A stretch of 25,856 nucleotides of DNA from JAAYCI01 sp964367945 (GTDB lineage Bacteria > Bacillota > Clostridia > Oscillospirales > Ruminococcaceae), in NCBI GenBank assembly GCA_964367945.1, contig CAYIZZ010000019.1:1-25856 (forward strand), written 5' to 3'. The notes below the pieces were generated by a model that had not been told where the DNA came from, did no database searches, and worked only from the letters and a program-made list of their open reading frames with translations. The position numbers and the translations under genes were made by a program. Below, one piece after another: positions 1 to 7,865 of the stretch. The first letter of the stretch is position 1. Each line of letters starts with the position of its first letter.

Positions 1-220
1 CAACCCTGTCGCTAAAAGTACCCATGAAAAATGTAGCCAGCGTTGCGGTTATGGCACTTGCTGCCACCATGGCGCTGATGATGCTCGGGTCCGGCGAAAT
101 ATTATCGTTGACAAATGTGTTAAACCACGTGTTTTCTACCGCCCATGCTATTTGCCCCGAAAAAGCAAGCAACGCCATTGCCACCCAGTTACTTTTACCT
201 ATTTTTGTTTTATTAGTCAT
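1..220 (-). CDS. MFS transporter, N-terminal part (runs off the left edge)
   Basis: Read on the minus strand from an ATG at 220, the frame is open to the window edge (about 73 residues). It starts MTNKTKIGKSNWVAMALLAF, has a first membrane segment, a polar stretch (ENTWFNTFVNDNISPDPS), a second membrane segment rich in Ala/Thr/Met, and then MGTFSDRV. That last motif fits the G-x-x-SDR-x-G signature between TM2 and TM3 of major facilitator superfamily carriers. The start is backed by AAAGGA about 9 nt upstream. The substrate cannot be told from this fragment. The overall look (SNW near the N-terminus, WFNTFV after TM1) recalls sugar-type MFS carriers of Firmicutes, which is an impression only. 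The plus-strand frame over the same bases is a shadow. Confidence 0.8.
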   Translation of the reverse strand, partial: MTNKTKIGKSNWVAMALLAFSGQIAWAVENTWFNTFVNDNISPDPSIISAMVAASAITATLATFFMGTFSDRV

Positions 221-255
221 TTAAATAATTCCTTTAACCAATTTATATACACCTG

Positions 256-325
256 TTTATATTAGCTCGTGGCTAATATAAATGTGCCATTTGCCCGGTT
301 GCCACATAGTGGCGAGGGCAAGGCA
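256..325 (-). other. Two hairpins in the MFS 5' leader
   Basis: The 221-533 stretch without a gene holds the MFS leader and promoter plus the hydantoinase terminator. Within the leader, 256-266 and 272-282 form a perfect 11-bp stem with a 5-nt loop. A second nested hairpin covers 285-325 (TGCC, TGCCC and GCCAC arms facing GTGGC, GGGCA and GGCA). Neither is followed by a U tract, so they are not obvious terminators. I do not recognise a known riboswitch. Confidence 0.4.
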
Positions 326-339
326 TTTAAATAAAGTTA

Positions 340-360
340 TAAATAATCTTAGATTATTTA
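340..360. promoter_or_regulatory. Palindrome over the predicted MFS transcription start (operator candidate)
   Basis: TAAATAATCT and AGATTATTTA are perfect 10-bp arms around a single central T. The palindrome lies just downstream of the -10 box, where a bound repressor would block initiation. No regulator gene is visible next to it. Confidence 0.45.
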
Positions 361-361
361 T

Positions 362-389
362 ATTATAACTGAATCTAAAATTTTTGCAA
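362..389 (-). promoter_or_regulatory. Predicted sigma-A promoter of the MFS gene
   Basis: On the minus strand TTGCAA (384-389) and TATAAT (362-367) are separated by 16 nt, which gives transcription start near 355 and a leader of roughly 135 nt before the ATG at 220. This is a pattern match only. Confidence 0.55.
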
Positions 390-466
390 TAAATACTGCA
401 TATAATCGTTATATTGCACCGTCTATCATAGTGCGTATCAGCTTTAAATTGTTTTTATTTTAGTAA

Positions 467-505
467 AAAACTCGTCATTCACAAACGTAGTGAATGACGA
501 GTTTT
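467..505 (-). terminator. Rho-independent terminator of the hydantoinase operon
   Basis: A perfect 16-bp stem (467-482 and 490-505) with a 7-nt loop sits 29 nt beyond the hyuB stop. On the minus strand it is followed by a T-rich run. The next gene on this strand has its own promoter further on, so the stem separates the two units. Confidence 0.85.
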
Positions 506-533
506 GATGTTTAAATATAAACTAAAAACCAAA

Positions 534-2258
534 TTATGAGCGCTTATCTGAAAGGCCGATTACCTCATAAGTTTTCTCGTCTACCTTTACACCGTAGTCT
601 GATAAAGCTTGCTCGACAGTAATATATTCGTTTTTAACATCCATTGCAACTTTCTCGGGATCACGTTTTAGCGGGTCTCCATAACCACCACCTGTTGCGG
701 TAACCATACGAATAACGCAATCTTTATCGCAGATTCTACGCGCCGAAACGTTGGTCGGTGGGTTAACTGTTCCATCCGGGTCAATGAATTGGAAGTAGTT
801 ATTAGAACCCTCTTTTCCGCCCGACATGCCCCACACAGGGATTTTATGCCGTCCGAATGCGCCTGTAAATGTTTGATTATCGTTCATTGAACGATAAGAA
901 CGCACACAGCCGCTACCGCCTCTAAACTCACCTGCGCCTTTTCCGTCGGTGTTTAGGCTATACTCATCTATTCTGATTCCATAGCGGCTTTCTGCAAGCT
1001 CTACCGGCACATTAAATGTTTCGCCATCGGCAAGACAAAATTGGCCAACAGTGCCGTCGCGACCCACGCTTGCCCCCCAGCCGCCAACCGTCGGCTCAAT
1101 AATCAGATATTCTTTACCGGTATCTTGGTGTACACCAGCCATTAAAACAGTGCACACAGATAGTAGATGGCCTGCACCGAGATATTCCGGGAATACCGGT
1201 GCAACAGCTTTCCACACCAGCTCTGCTGAATATAAAAGACTTTCATAATAGCAAGATGTTGGTGCAGGACGATGTGCATGGAATACACTGCCCTCGTTAC
1301 AAATTATTTTCAGTGGCTTAAATATACCATCATTAACAGCAACCCTTGGGTTGACAATAGACATGAATATTGCCTTTACACCTGCATATGCAGCCGTGCC
1401 ACCTGCGTTGATTGCACCAAGAACCTGATCTGAACTTCCTGTAAAGTCTGCTATAAATTCATCATCGGTAATAGTTACTTTCACCTGCACACGAACTTGG
1501 TTGCCATGTCCGTCATCGTCGATGAATTCTTCCATTTCCCAGCTGCCTTTGGGCATTTCTTTAAGGCGGTTTCTTGCCACTGCCTCGCCTTGTTCTATCA
1601 GCCTTGACATTGAACTTTTAACAGTTTCTACGCCATATTTGTCGCAAAGCTCGTTAAGACGTTTATAGCCTGTTCTAAGCGATGCAATTTGTCCCCACAT
1701 GTCACCTTCGGCAATTTGAGGATAACGCACATTAGACTGCATCATTTCCCAAACTTGTGGCACAAGCTCGCCTTTATCTACGATTTTAACGCCTGAAAAA
1801 CAAAGGCCTTCCTGATAAACATTTGTAGCATCTGTTGTGAAAGATCCGGGAGCCATACCGCCTACATCTGTCCAGTGTGCTTTATTTCCGGCAAATCCTA
1901 TAAGTTCATCTTTATAAAATATCGGCATGCACATTCCAACGTCCGAAATATGTGTGCCTCCACCAAGGTATGGATCGTTGATGATAAAAACATCACCGGG
2001 ATTAAGGTTTTCTTCCCCAACTTTTTCTTTAACGGCGGTGATCATAGGCGAAATCATGCCTATAAATCCTGTAACACCGTTACCTTGTGTAAGCAAGTTT
2101 CCATCTTTATCCGCTATGCCACTTGCATAATCCAGTGTTTCATAAATAATTGGGCTCATTGAAGTTTGTGCAAAAGCATAAAATATTTCATTACCTATTG
2201 CAAGCATTGAATCTTTAACTATATCTAAGGTAACAGAATCGATTTTATTTTTACTCAT
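534..2258 (-). CDS. hyuB: Hydantoinase/oxoprolinase subunit B
   Basis: This 574-residue protein covers the full hydantoinase B family (N-methylhydantoinase beta, 5-oxoprolinase C-terminal half, acetophenone carboxylase-type subunits). Supporting blocks are TSMSPIIYETLDYASGIAD near residue 32, DVFIINDPYLGGGTHISDV near 89, NKAHWTDVGG near 124, GGWGASVGRDG near 392 and the C-terminal TATGGGYGDPLKRDPE. It forms a complex with subunit A and carries out the ring-opening half of an ATP-dependent cyclic-amide hydrolysis in the cytoplasm. It is the last gene of the operon. Its ATG is only 2 nt past the subunit A stop and its GGAGG site lies inside the end of the upstream gene, which implies translational coupling. 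The exact substrate (N-methylhydantoin, hydantoin, 5-oxoproline or a relative) cannot be settled from sequence. Confidence 0.92.
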   Translation of the reverse strand: MSKNKIDSVTLDIVKDSMLAIGNEIFYAFAQTSMSPIIYETLDYASGIADKDGNLLTQGNGVTGFIGMISPMITAVKEKVGEENLNPGDVFIINDPYLGGGTHISDVGMCMPIFYKDELIGFAGNKAHWTDVGGMAPGSFTTDATNVYQEGLCFSGVKIVDKGELVPQVWEMMQSNVRYPQIAEGDMWGQIASLRTGYKRLNELCDKYGVETVKSSMSRLIEQGEAVARNRLKEMPKGSWEMEEFIDDDGHGNQVRVQVKVTITDDEFIADFTGSSDQVLGAINAGGTAAYAGVKAIFMSIVNPRVAVNDGIFKPLKIICNEGSVFHAHRPAPTSCYYESLLYSAELVWKAVAPVFPEYLGAGHLLSVCTVLMAGVHQDTGKEYLIIEPTVGGWGASVGRDGTVGQFCLADGETFNVPVELAESRYGIRIDEYSLNTDGKGAGEFRGGSGCVRSYRSMNDNQTFTGAFGRHKIPVWGMSGGKEGSNNYFQFIDPDGTVNPPTNVSARRICDKDCVIRMVTATGGGYGDPLKRDPEKVAMDVKNEYITVEQALSDYGVKVDEKTYEVIGLSDKRS

Positions 2259-2260
2259 TT

Positions 2261-4303
2261 TTATACCTCCGTTTCTACTATCAAGTTGCCGTATTTGTCA
2301 ACATGTACAGTTTGGCCGGGGCAAACTACTGTGCAAGCCGTTGGTTCTTCAATAACTGTCGGCCCGTTTATAGCATCACCATATCCCAGTTTTGTTCTAT
2401 CATATATTGCGCTGTTCACCCAGCCATCACCTGTGTAATAAACATCTCGGTTTTCAACATATGCACGAGAAATATCTCCATCAAGTTTTGATATTTCAGG
2501 CAGTGACGGCTTTTCAAGCAAACCATATGCAACAAGATGGAAATTAACTATCTCAATTGGAGTATTGGGAAGTTTGAAAGTATAGAAATGTTCATGCACC
2601 GAATGGAACTTTTCACTGATTTCGTCCTTGTTTTCCTCTGTCCATGGAAACGCCGGAGACTTTACTTGTACTGTATGCTCTTGTCCGAGATATCTCATAT
2701 CCGCAATAAAGTCATAAGCGATGTTTTCCGATGAAACATCTTGCTCTGCAAATTTCACTTGTGCTTGCTTTACAAGCTCGTTCCATATCTCGTTAAGCTC
2801 GCTTACGTCTGTGGTATTAAATGATGTTATTTTTGTTTGAATGAAATCATTTCTAATATCCGCCATAAGCATGCCCCATGCAGAAAAAACTGATGCGGCC
2901 ACAGGGATAATCACACGTTTAATGTTCAGCTCTTTAGCAAGGGTCGGCCCATGCATTGGACCTCCGCCACCAAAAGCTACCATCGAGAAATCCCGTGGGT
3001 CATAGCCACGTCTAACAGATATTAGTTTCAGCGCATTATTCATATTTGAATCGGCGATTCTAATAATATTCGTTGCAGCATCTTTAGCGTCAACCGACAG
3101 AGGCTTACCTATAGTATCTATAAGTGCTGTATTAATTGCCTCTACATCTACATCGCCATCAAAATACTTTGCCGAAAGTCTGCCTGCAATTAGGTTAGCG
3201 TCTGTTGTTGTAGGCGCAGTTCCTCCTTTGCCATAAGCCACAGGACCGGGCAAAGCACCTGCACTTTTTGGACCAACACGAAGTGAGCCTGTTTCATCAA
3301 TCCATGCAATAGAGCCACCACCATTGCCAATTTCAACAATATCAACAACGGGTGTCATTATGGGATATCCGGGGTTTGCGTCGTCTTTTTCTATGTAATA
3401 CGATGTGGTAACTTTTGTTTCACCTTTATCTATCAAAGAGCATTTTGCGGTGGTTCCGCCTACATCGAATGCAATAATATTCTCTTCACCTATGCATTTT
3501 CCTAGAATACTTGCACCCAGCACTCCTGCAACAGGGCCTGACTCCACAATATTAATAGGCGTTTCTTTTGCTTGACTGAAAGTAGTTGTGCCGCCGTTCG
3601 ATTGCATTATATATCTATTATCACAAATTTCTGCCTTATCCAGTTTTGCTTTAAGCTCATTGATATAATTTGACGCAATGGGCATTACATAAGCATTTAA
3701 AACAGCTGTTGAGGTTCTTTCATACTCACGCCATTCTTTCGTTATATTAACTGACGGTGAAATAATAATTTCAGGCCACAGCTCTTTTATATATTCAACC
3801 GTTTCAAGCTCGTGCTTATCGTTTGCATAAGCGTTAATATAGCAAACAGCTATCGCTTGCACACCCTCATTTTTCAGATATTCAACTTCACGTTTTATAT
3901 CCTCGCGGCAAAGCTCGGTTATAATCTTACCGTCATAGCTGACACGCTCTGTTATTTCGCGTCTTAGATACCTTGGTATAAAAGGCACAGGTTTTTCAAA
4001 AACAATATTGAATAAGTCAGGGCGATTGCCACGTGCAATTTCTAAAACATCTCTAAAGCCTTTTGTTGTGATAAGTGCTGTTTTTGCACCTTTTTTCTCA
4101 GTAAGTGCATTGATTATGGTAGTTGTCCCATGGAAAAACACCTCGATGCTTTGTGATGATATTCCACTTTTTTCAAGCACATCCATAACACCTTTTTCAA
4201 AGTTTGGTGGAGTAGTGTGTGCTTTTTCTAAGCAAATTTTACCATCCTTATCTATTGCAACAAGGTCTGTAAAAGTGCCGCCAATATCAGTTGCTACTTT
4301 CAT
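2261..4303 (-). CDS. hyuA: Hydantoinase/oxoprolinase subunit A (ATP-binding)
   Basis: At 680 residues it has the usual subunit A length. It opens with MKVATDIGGTFTDLVAID, the first phosphate-binding loop of the actin/hexokinase-like fold (Hydant_A_N), followed by FFHGTTTIINAL near 57. The second nucleotide loop is FDVGGTTAKCSLID near residue 279, then VDIVEIGNGGGSIAW and FGGGGPMHGPTLAKEL of the Hydantoinase_A domain. The family phosphorylates the cyclic amide with ATP so that subunit B can open the ring. The gene starts 24 nt after the permease stop with an AAGGGG-type site before the ATG. Subunits A and B are separate here, not fused as in eukaryotic 5-oxoprolinase. No separate racemase or carbamoylase gene accompanies it in the operon. 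Confidence 0.93.
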   Translation of the reverse strand: MKVATDIGGTFTDLVAIDKDGKICLEKAHTTPPNFEKGVMDVLEKSGISSQSIEVFFHGTTTIINALTEKKGAKTALITTKGFRDVLEIARGNRPDLFNIVFEKPVPFIPRYLRREITERVSYDGKIITELCREDIKREVEYLKNEGVQAIAVCYINAYANDKHELETVEYIKELWPEIIISPSVNITKEWREYERTSTAVLNAYVMPIASNYINELKAKLDKAEICDNRYIMQSNGGTTTFSQAKETPINIVESGPVAGVLGASILGKCIGEENIIAFDVGGTTAKCSLIDKGETKVTTSYYIEKDDANPGYPIMTPVVDIVEIGNGGGSIAWIDETGSLRVGPKSAGALPGPVAYGKGGTAPTTTDANLIAGRLSAKYFDGDVDVEAINTALIDTIGKPLSVDAKDAATNIIRIADSNMNNALKLISVRRGYDPRDFSMVAFGGGGPMHGPTLAKELNIKRVIIPVAASVFSAWGMLMADIRNDFIQTKITSFNTTDVSELNEIWNELVKQAQVKFAEQDVSSENIAYDFIADMRYLGQEHTVQVKSPAFPWTEENKDEISEKFHSVHEHFYTFKLPNTPIEIVNFHLVAYGLLEKPSLPEISKLDGDISRAYVENRDVYYTGDGWVNSAIYDRTKLGYGDAINGPTVIEEPTACTVVCPGQTVHVDKYGNLIVETEV

Positions 4304-4327
4304 GTTTTATTCCCCTTCTTTTGCTTA

Positions 4328-5635
4328 TTAAAGTCCCTCTGTAAATTGATCCGGTGCAATTTTAGCCTTTGCTTTCATACCGAAATAATAAATTACTGCT
4401 GCTAGTGCAAGTGATTGTATCGGTGGAATACCTATCGGGAAAACATATGTTGTTATGTAACCAAAAATCGCTCCTAAAACAAGTGCGATGGTTGCCACAT
4501 AGTTCCAGCCAATCCTGTTTTTCCAAGTGCCTTTTCTCATGAAAAAGTCTACAAATATAACCGCGGCAATTCCCGGATATAGTAGCGAGGAAAGGGTTAG
4601 TAGATCCATGAAATAATTAAGTATACCCGCAAGCGCAAGCGCAATTGAAATCACTGTGCCCACACAAGTTATAACAATTCTTCCTTTATTGCTGTCAATA
4701 TTTAAAATATTGGCAAAAGAAAGACCCATAGTGTAATTGTTTACAAGCTGGCTTGTCCATGAAGCAAGCCAAAGAACTATAAAGCCCCATACGGGAAAGC
4801 CAAGATTTTGCATCACAGCAACAATATCGGCAGTTCCGTTACCGGCAGCCATAACACCACCAACAATGCACAGCGGTACACCAACACCGATAATGCCTAG
4901 CGGAATTAAAATATTATCTTTCCAACGTGGTTTTGCATAGCGAGTATAGTCTGCAGCTATTACAAACTGAGAAACATTAAGTCCTAGCAAAGTAGTAATT
5001 CCTGCAAAAAATGTTAAATCACCACTGCCCTCATAGCTGACAATAGCGTCCCAACCAACATTACTAAAAGCAAGATAAATTCCAAAAATACATAGAATTA
5101 AACCACATGGAACAGCAAGATAATCTGTCCATTTCATTGAAGTAAAACCTGAAATTGATGGTAGCGCAAATAGTATACCAACAATTGTAGTTACAACCGC
5201 CCAAGAGAAAATATCAGTTGTATAGTCAATACCCAAAATAACGCACAATGCATTACCTGTAACTGCGGTTTGAATTGCCCACCAACCCATACTTACAACG
5301 CCTATTACAATAGCAATGATAAACTTCGCTTGCTTATCACCAAAGCCTTGCCGCGCAATAACAGAAGATGAAAGACCGGTTTTTGCACCGATGTATCCGC
5401 AAACTGCATTACCACCCCAAGTAAATACAAGAAATGTCACAAGTACAACCGGTATCATCCCCATAAGCCCAAATGCGCCTATTAAAGATGCACCAATCAT
5501 CAAAACAGGCACACAAAACTCAAGCCCACCAAAAATAACCGCCGGTGTAATCCAATTTTGCCTGTTTTCAAGAGGAACCGGCGATAAAGCCACATCCTCA
5601 AATTTTGCCTTGCCTTCGGATTTTGAATCATTCAT
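4328..5635 (-). CDS. NCS1-family permease (nucleobase/hydantoin-type cation symporter)
   Basis: This is a 435-residue hydrophobic protein with about 12 membrane segments and the look of the CodB/Mhp1 family (NCS1, Transp_cyt_pur). Characteristic stretches are TWGGNAVCGYIGAKTGLSSS after TM2, SMGWWAIQTAVTGNA in the next segments, and FVIAADYTRYAKPRWKDN in the central loop, the ADYTRY motif being typical of the family. I chose the ATG at 5635 because AAGGGGGAGAA lies 7-8 nt upstream. A longer reading from a TTG at 5656 would translate that ribosome site. It lies between the cyclophilin-like gene (53 nt gap) and subunit A, so by context it imports the cyclic substrate of the hydantoinase. Members of this family carry hydantoins, cytosine, allantoin or thiamin precursors, so the substrate is an inference from neighbours. 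Confidence 0.88.
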   Translation of the reverse strand: MNDSKSEGKAKFEDVALSPVPLENRQNWITPAVIFGGLEFCVPVLMIGASLIGAFGLMGMIPVVLVTFLVFTWGGNAVCGYIGAKTGLSSSVIARQGFGDKQAKFIIAIVIGVVSMGWWAIQTAVTGNALCVILGIDYTTDIFSWAVVTTIVGILFALPSISGFTSMKWTDYLAVPCGLILCIFGIYLAFSNVGWDAIVSYEGSGDLTFFAGITTLLGLNVSQFVIAADYTRYAKPRWKDNILIPLGIIGVGVPLCIVGGVMAAGNGTADIVAVMQNLGFPVWGFIVLWLASWTSQLVNNYTMGLSFANILNIDSNKGRIVITCVGTVISIALALAGILNYFMDLLTLSSLLYPGIAAVIFVDFFMRKGTWKNRIGWNYVATIALVLGAIFGYITTYVFPIGIPPIQSLALAAVIYYFGMKAKAKIAPDQFTEGL

Positions 5636-5688
5636 ACATTTTCTCCCCCTTGTCAATACAATATACTTGTCTTGACCATATTTTATTA

Positions 5689-6261
5689 CTACCCTTTTTT
5701 ATCCCATTTCTCAGGTATTTCAATTGGCTTTTTTGTTATGGGTGCAGGATAGTTTTTACCATGATATTCTATTGTCACTTTTTCAATTGTAATATCTTCT
5801 TTTGGTGTATTTATTTCAACGCCGGGAAGCGAGGCTATCTTCACAGGATATGTTTCAACTTTTTCATATTCTTTTAAAAGCTGACTGCCTTCGATAATAC
5901 GACCCAGCACCGGGAAGCGCCCTACAAGTTCGTCACATTCTCTAAGAGGGAAAAACACTTCACCACCTGCTATTTCGTTATCACCATAGCCGCCCATGCA
6001 CATCATCCCATGATTTATCATCATGTTGTTTTGCAATTTCGCCTCATTATCGATAAAATATTTCGCTTCTTCTCGCCCAAAGGCTGTATAACTAAAGTCA
6101 ATCCAACATCCTGGAACAATACGCTCTATTGCAAACCCGTTATACACACCAAGCTCGGCAAGATATATGAAACTGTTAACTGTGTTGGGTGCAAGCTCTG
6201 GCAACAGCTCAACTTTTATTATATTGTTATTCTGCATATAAAATGTTGCAACAGGATTCAT
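5689..6261 (-). CDS. Divergent cyclophilin-like protein, first gene of the hydantoinase operon
   Basis: This 190-residue protein has no signal peptide. Residues 1-165 follow the cyclophilin peptidyl-prolyl isomerase fold: IKVELLPELAPNTVNSFIYL near 15, ERIVPGCWIDF near 46, HGMMCMGGYGDNEIAGGEVFF near 84 and LVGRFPVLGRIIEG near 112. Aligned by eye to human CypA, Arg55 is kept as Arg47. Phe60 becomes Cys52, Gln63 becomes Asp55, Trp121 becomes Glu111 and His126 becomes Phe116, so normal isomerase activity is doubtful. An unusual Pro/Lys-rich tail (about 165-190) follows. The start has AAGGAG 6 nt upstream, and a good sigma-A promoter lies about 50-75 nt upstream. By position it may help the hydantoinase complex fold or may bind a cyclic ligand, but this is inference. 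Confidence 0.75.
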   Translation of the reverse strand: MNPVATFYMQNNNIIKVELLPELAPNTVNSFIYLAELGVYNGFAIERIVPGCWIDFSYTAFGREEAKYFIDNEAKLQNNMMINHGMMCMGGYGDNEIAGGEVFFPLRECDELVGRFPVLGRIIEGSQLLKEYEKVETYPVKIASLPGVEINTPKEDITIEKVTIEYHGKNYPAPITKKPIEIPEKWDKKG

Positions 6262-6307
6262 ACACTACTCCTTAAAAAATTTTATCAATATCCACCATAA
6301 CTTAAAT

Positions 6308-6336
6308 ATTTTATCACATTTTGAATATTTTATCAA
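6308..6336 (-). promoter_or_regulatory. Predicted sigma-A promoter of the hydantoinase operon
   Basis: On the minus strand TTGATA (6331-6336) and TAAAAT (6308-6313) are 17 nt apart, upstream of the AAGGAG and ATG of the first operon gene. The 12-mer TGATAAAATATT occurs twice here (6324-6335 and 6305-6316). A shorter copy, TTGATAAAAT, sits at 6279-6288. These repeats overlap the promoter boxes and may only reflect A/T richness. Confidence 0.65.
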
Positions 6337-6420
6337 TGTTTTTTGTATATAATAGTCAAAATATTCAATTTCATGTATAAAACATACGCTACTTAAAATT
6401 ATTTAAAATTGTCTGCTTCA

Positions 6421-6452
6421 AAATAAAAAAGCACCGAACTAAGTCCTGTGCT
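6421..6452 (-). terminator. Rho-independent terminator after the LysR remnant
   Basis: On the minus strand AGCAC pairs with GTGCT and an inner GGAC pairs with GTTC around a TTA loop, followed directly by TTTTTTATTT. It lies 26 nt past the stop of the truncated LysR frame and shields the hydantoinase promoter from readthrough. Confidence 0.75.
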
Positions 6453-6477
6453 GATTGCTGATATTGTATAAAATAAA

Positions 6478-6699
6478 TCACTTTATATAGCTTAACTGCA
6501 AACCAAAACAGGTACTCACAATATGAGCACCTGTTTTTATAGTGGTTTGAGTAACCATTTTCATTCTTGCTTTATCAGCCTCTAATTTCTTAATATACTG
6601 ACTCAATGCTGGCTGCGAAACAAATAACTCTTCTGCGGCTATAGAAAAAATTTTTAATTGCGCGAGCTTTTCCACATAAGTAACAGCCTTTAAATTCAT
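6478..6699 (-). pseudogene. LysR-family regulator remnant (HTH only)
   Basis: From an ATG at 6699, preceded by AGAGGGGGG, the frame reads MNLKAVTYVEKLAQLKIFSI and then the SQPALSQYIKKLEAD recognition-helix signature of LysR-type winged-helix regulators. Homology stops after about 43 residues. The remaining 30 codons (DKARMKMVTQ onward) look unrelated to LysR and run through a hairpin. A complete LysR protein is about 290-300 residues, so the effector-binding domain is gone. A stub with only the HTH could still bind DNA weakly, but it has no sensor and no normal tetramer interface. LysR genes commonly sit beside the catabolic operon they control, so this was probably the former regulator of the hydantoinase genes. 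Confidence 0.75.
6499..6549 (-). terminator. Terminator-like hairpin captured inside the LysR remnant
   Basis: CAAACC (6499-6504) pairs with GGTTTG (6544-6549). The inner arms 6505-6518 and 6524-6537 pair over 14 bp with one mismatch around a 5-nt loop, and a short T-rich run follows on the minus strand. A coding frame running straight through such a stem fits a deletion that joined the 5' end of the LysR gene to sequence just ahead of an old terminator. Confidence 0.5.
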
Positions 6700-6803
6700 T
6701 ATTACCCCCCTCTGAGAAACAATCAAATTTTATAACTATAACAAAAACTTATAGATACCCCATAAAATTCGTTTTGTAAACCTATTTTAATATGTTAAAA
6801 TGA

Positions 6804-7613
6804 ATTTATTCAGACAAGAGATATGATTTTTTATCTATTACAGACCATAATGTCATAGATTCTCATAAACTAGGTGAAGGCATTGACATATGTATGATTC
6901 CTGGTTGGGAACGCGATATTATGCATCGATCTGACAACAGTAAAAATATACATTTGGTAGGATTGTGTAACTGCAATGCAGATGACCAACCCACAGTAAT
7001 CGGTTCACCTTGTGATTATCATCCCATTTCAAATCTTATGCTGCTTGAGCAAATGCATGCACTGAATCAGTTTGTAGTTCTTGCTCACCCTGTTTGGAGC
7101 AGACTAGAACCCTCAGAGATTTTAGAATTGGATGGCATTGATGCTATAGAAGTATTCAATACAGGTTCTGAGTGCCTTTGCCACTGTGGACATTCCGAAG
7201 TATATTGGGATCTGATGTCACGTAATAATCTTCGTGTGTGGGGCATTGCACGTGATGATACACATCAAAAATCCGCAAGAGATGATAGGTTCGGTGTTTG
7301 GGTTATGGTGAATGCTTCCCAAAAGTGTGAAAAAGATATTATGGGAAATCTGCACATTGGAAATTACTATTCTACACAAGGACCGCTCATTTATGATTGG
7401 GGTATTGATGGGCAAACGATTTATTTGAGATGTAGCCCTGTAAAAGAAATTTTTGTGATTACCTACCCTCCAAGAGGATGTGTCATTGATTTAGATGACG
7501 GCAAAGACGGCTACATTGAATATCAGCTAAAAATCGGTGAAACGTACATTCGCATTGAAGTCCGTGACCAACATGGCAAGACAGCTTGGACCAATCCTCA
7601 TTTTTTTGATTGA
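6804..7613 (+). pseudogene. PHP-domain metal-dependent hydrolase, 5' end missing
   Basis: The in-frame reading is open from 6804, just after a TGA at 6801. Its first residues are IYSDKRYDFLSITDHNVID. That is the second metal-binding block (TDHN) of PHP-domain phosphoesterases, which normally follows an N-terminal HxH block about 20-25 residues earlier. The HxH block is absent, and the first ATG (6894) lies after TDHN. Later blocks remain: PGWERD, VLAHPVW near 7083 and WGIARDDTH near 7240. The C-terminal part, ending in AWTNPHFFD, resembles the tail of clostridial PHP proteins. No ribosome site precedes any start. I conclude the gene lost its 5' end and is probably not functional, because the HxH metal ligands are gone. 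The former substrate is unknown. Confidence 0.7.
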
Positions 7614-7737
7614 GGAGTAACCAAGTCAATGTAGTACATATGAAAAGCCGTCTATAAGAGCCGAAATGATTTATACACTAATAATACTTTTAATTAAGTT
7701 CAGAATTTAAGGTTCATAACTTACTATGTTTTGGCCA

Positions 7738-7814
7738 TGAAAACTTTTCGTCACATTGTAACTACTTTGAGTTTGCAACAAAATCACAGTATAACAATGA
7801 ATGAAAAGTTTTCA
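7738..7814. repeat. Inverted 12-mers flanking the phosphate-operon promoter
   Basis: TGAAAACTTTTC (7738-7749) and its exact complement GAAAAGTTTTCA (7803-7814) lie 53 bp apart, one on each side of the predicted promoter. They could be paired operator half-sites or the ends of a long stem. No function is shown. The rest of 7614-7865 holds nothing I recognise. Confidence 0.4.
7767..7795 (+). promoter_or_regulatory. Predicted sigma-A promoter of the DUF47-pit pair
   Basis: TTGAGT (7767-7772) and TATAAC (7790-7795) are 17 nt apart, about 70 nt before the GTG start of the DUF47 gene. Pattern match only. Confidence 0.45.
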
Positions 7815-7865
7815 AATTTCAATCAACTTTTCACTACATACAAAATAATTAAGAGGGGGCTTGTT

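Noticed and set aside
24..224. A 66-codon plus-strand hydrophobic frame at the left edge
   Set aside because: It is antisense to the MFS gene, whose minus-strand reading has a ribosome site and the SDR motif. Its hydrophobicity is an effect of the opposite frame.
256..325. A guanidine-II (mini-ykkC) riboswitch in the MFS leader, suggested by an ACGA loop
   Set aside because: Only one hairpin carries ACGA in its loop, and the base pairs closing it do not fit. The second hairpin has no ACGR loop.
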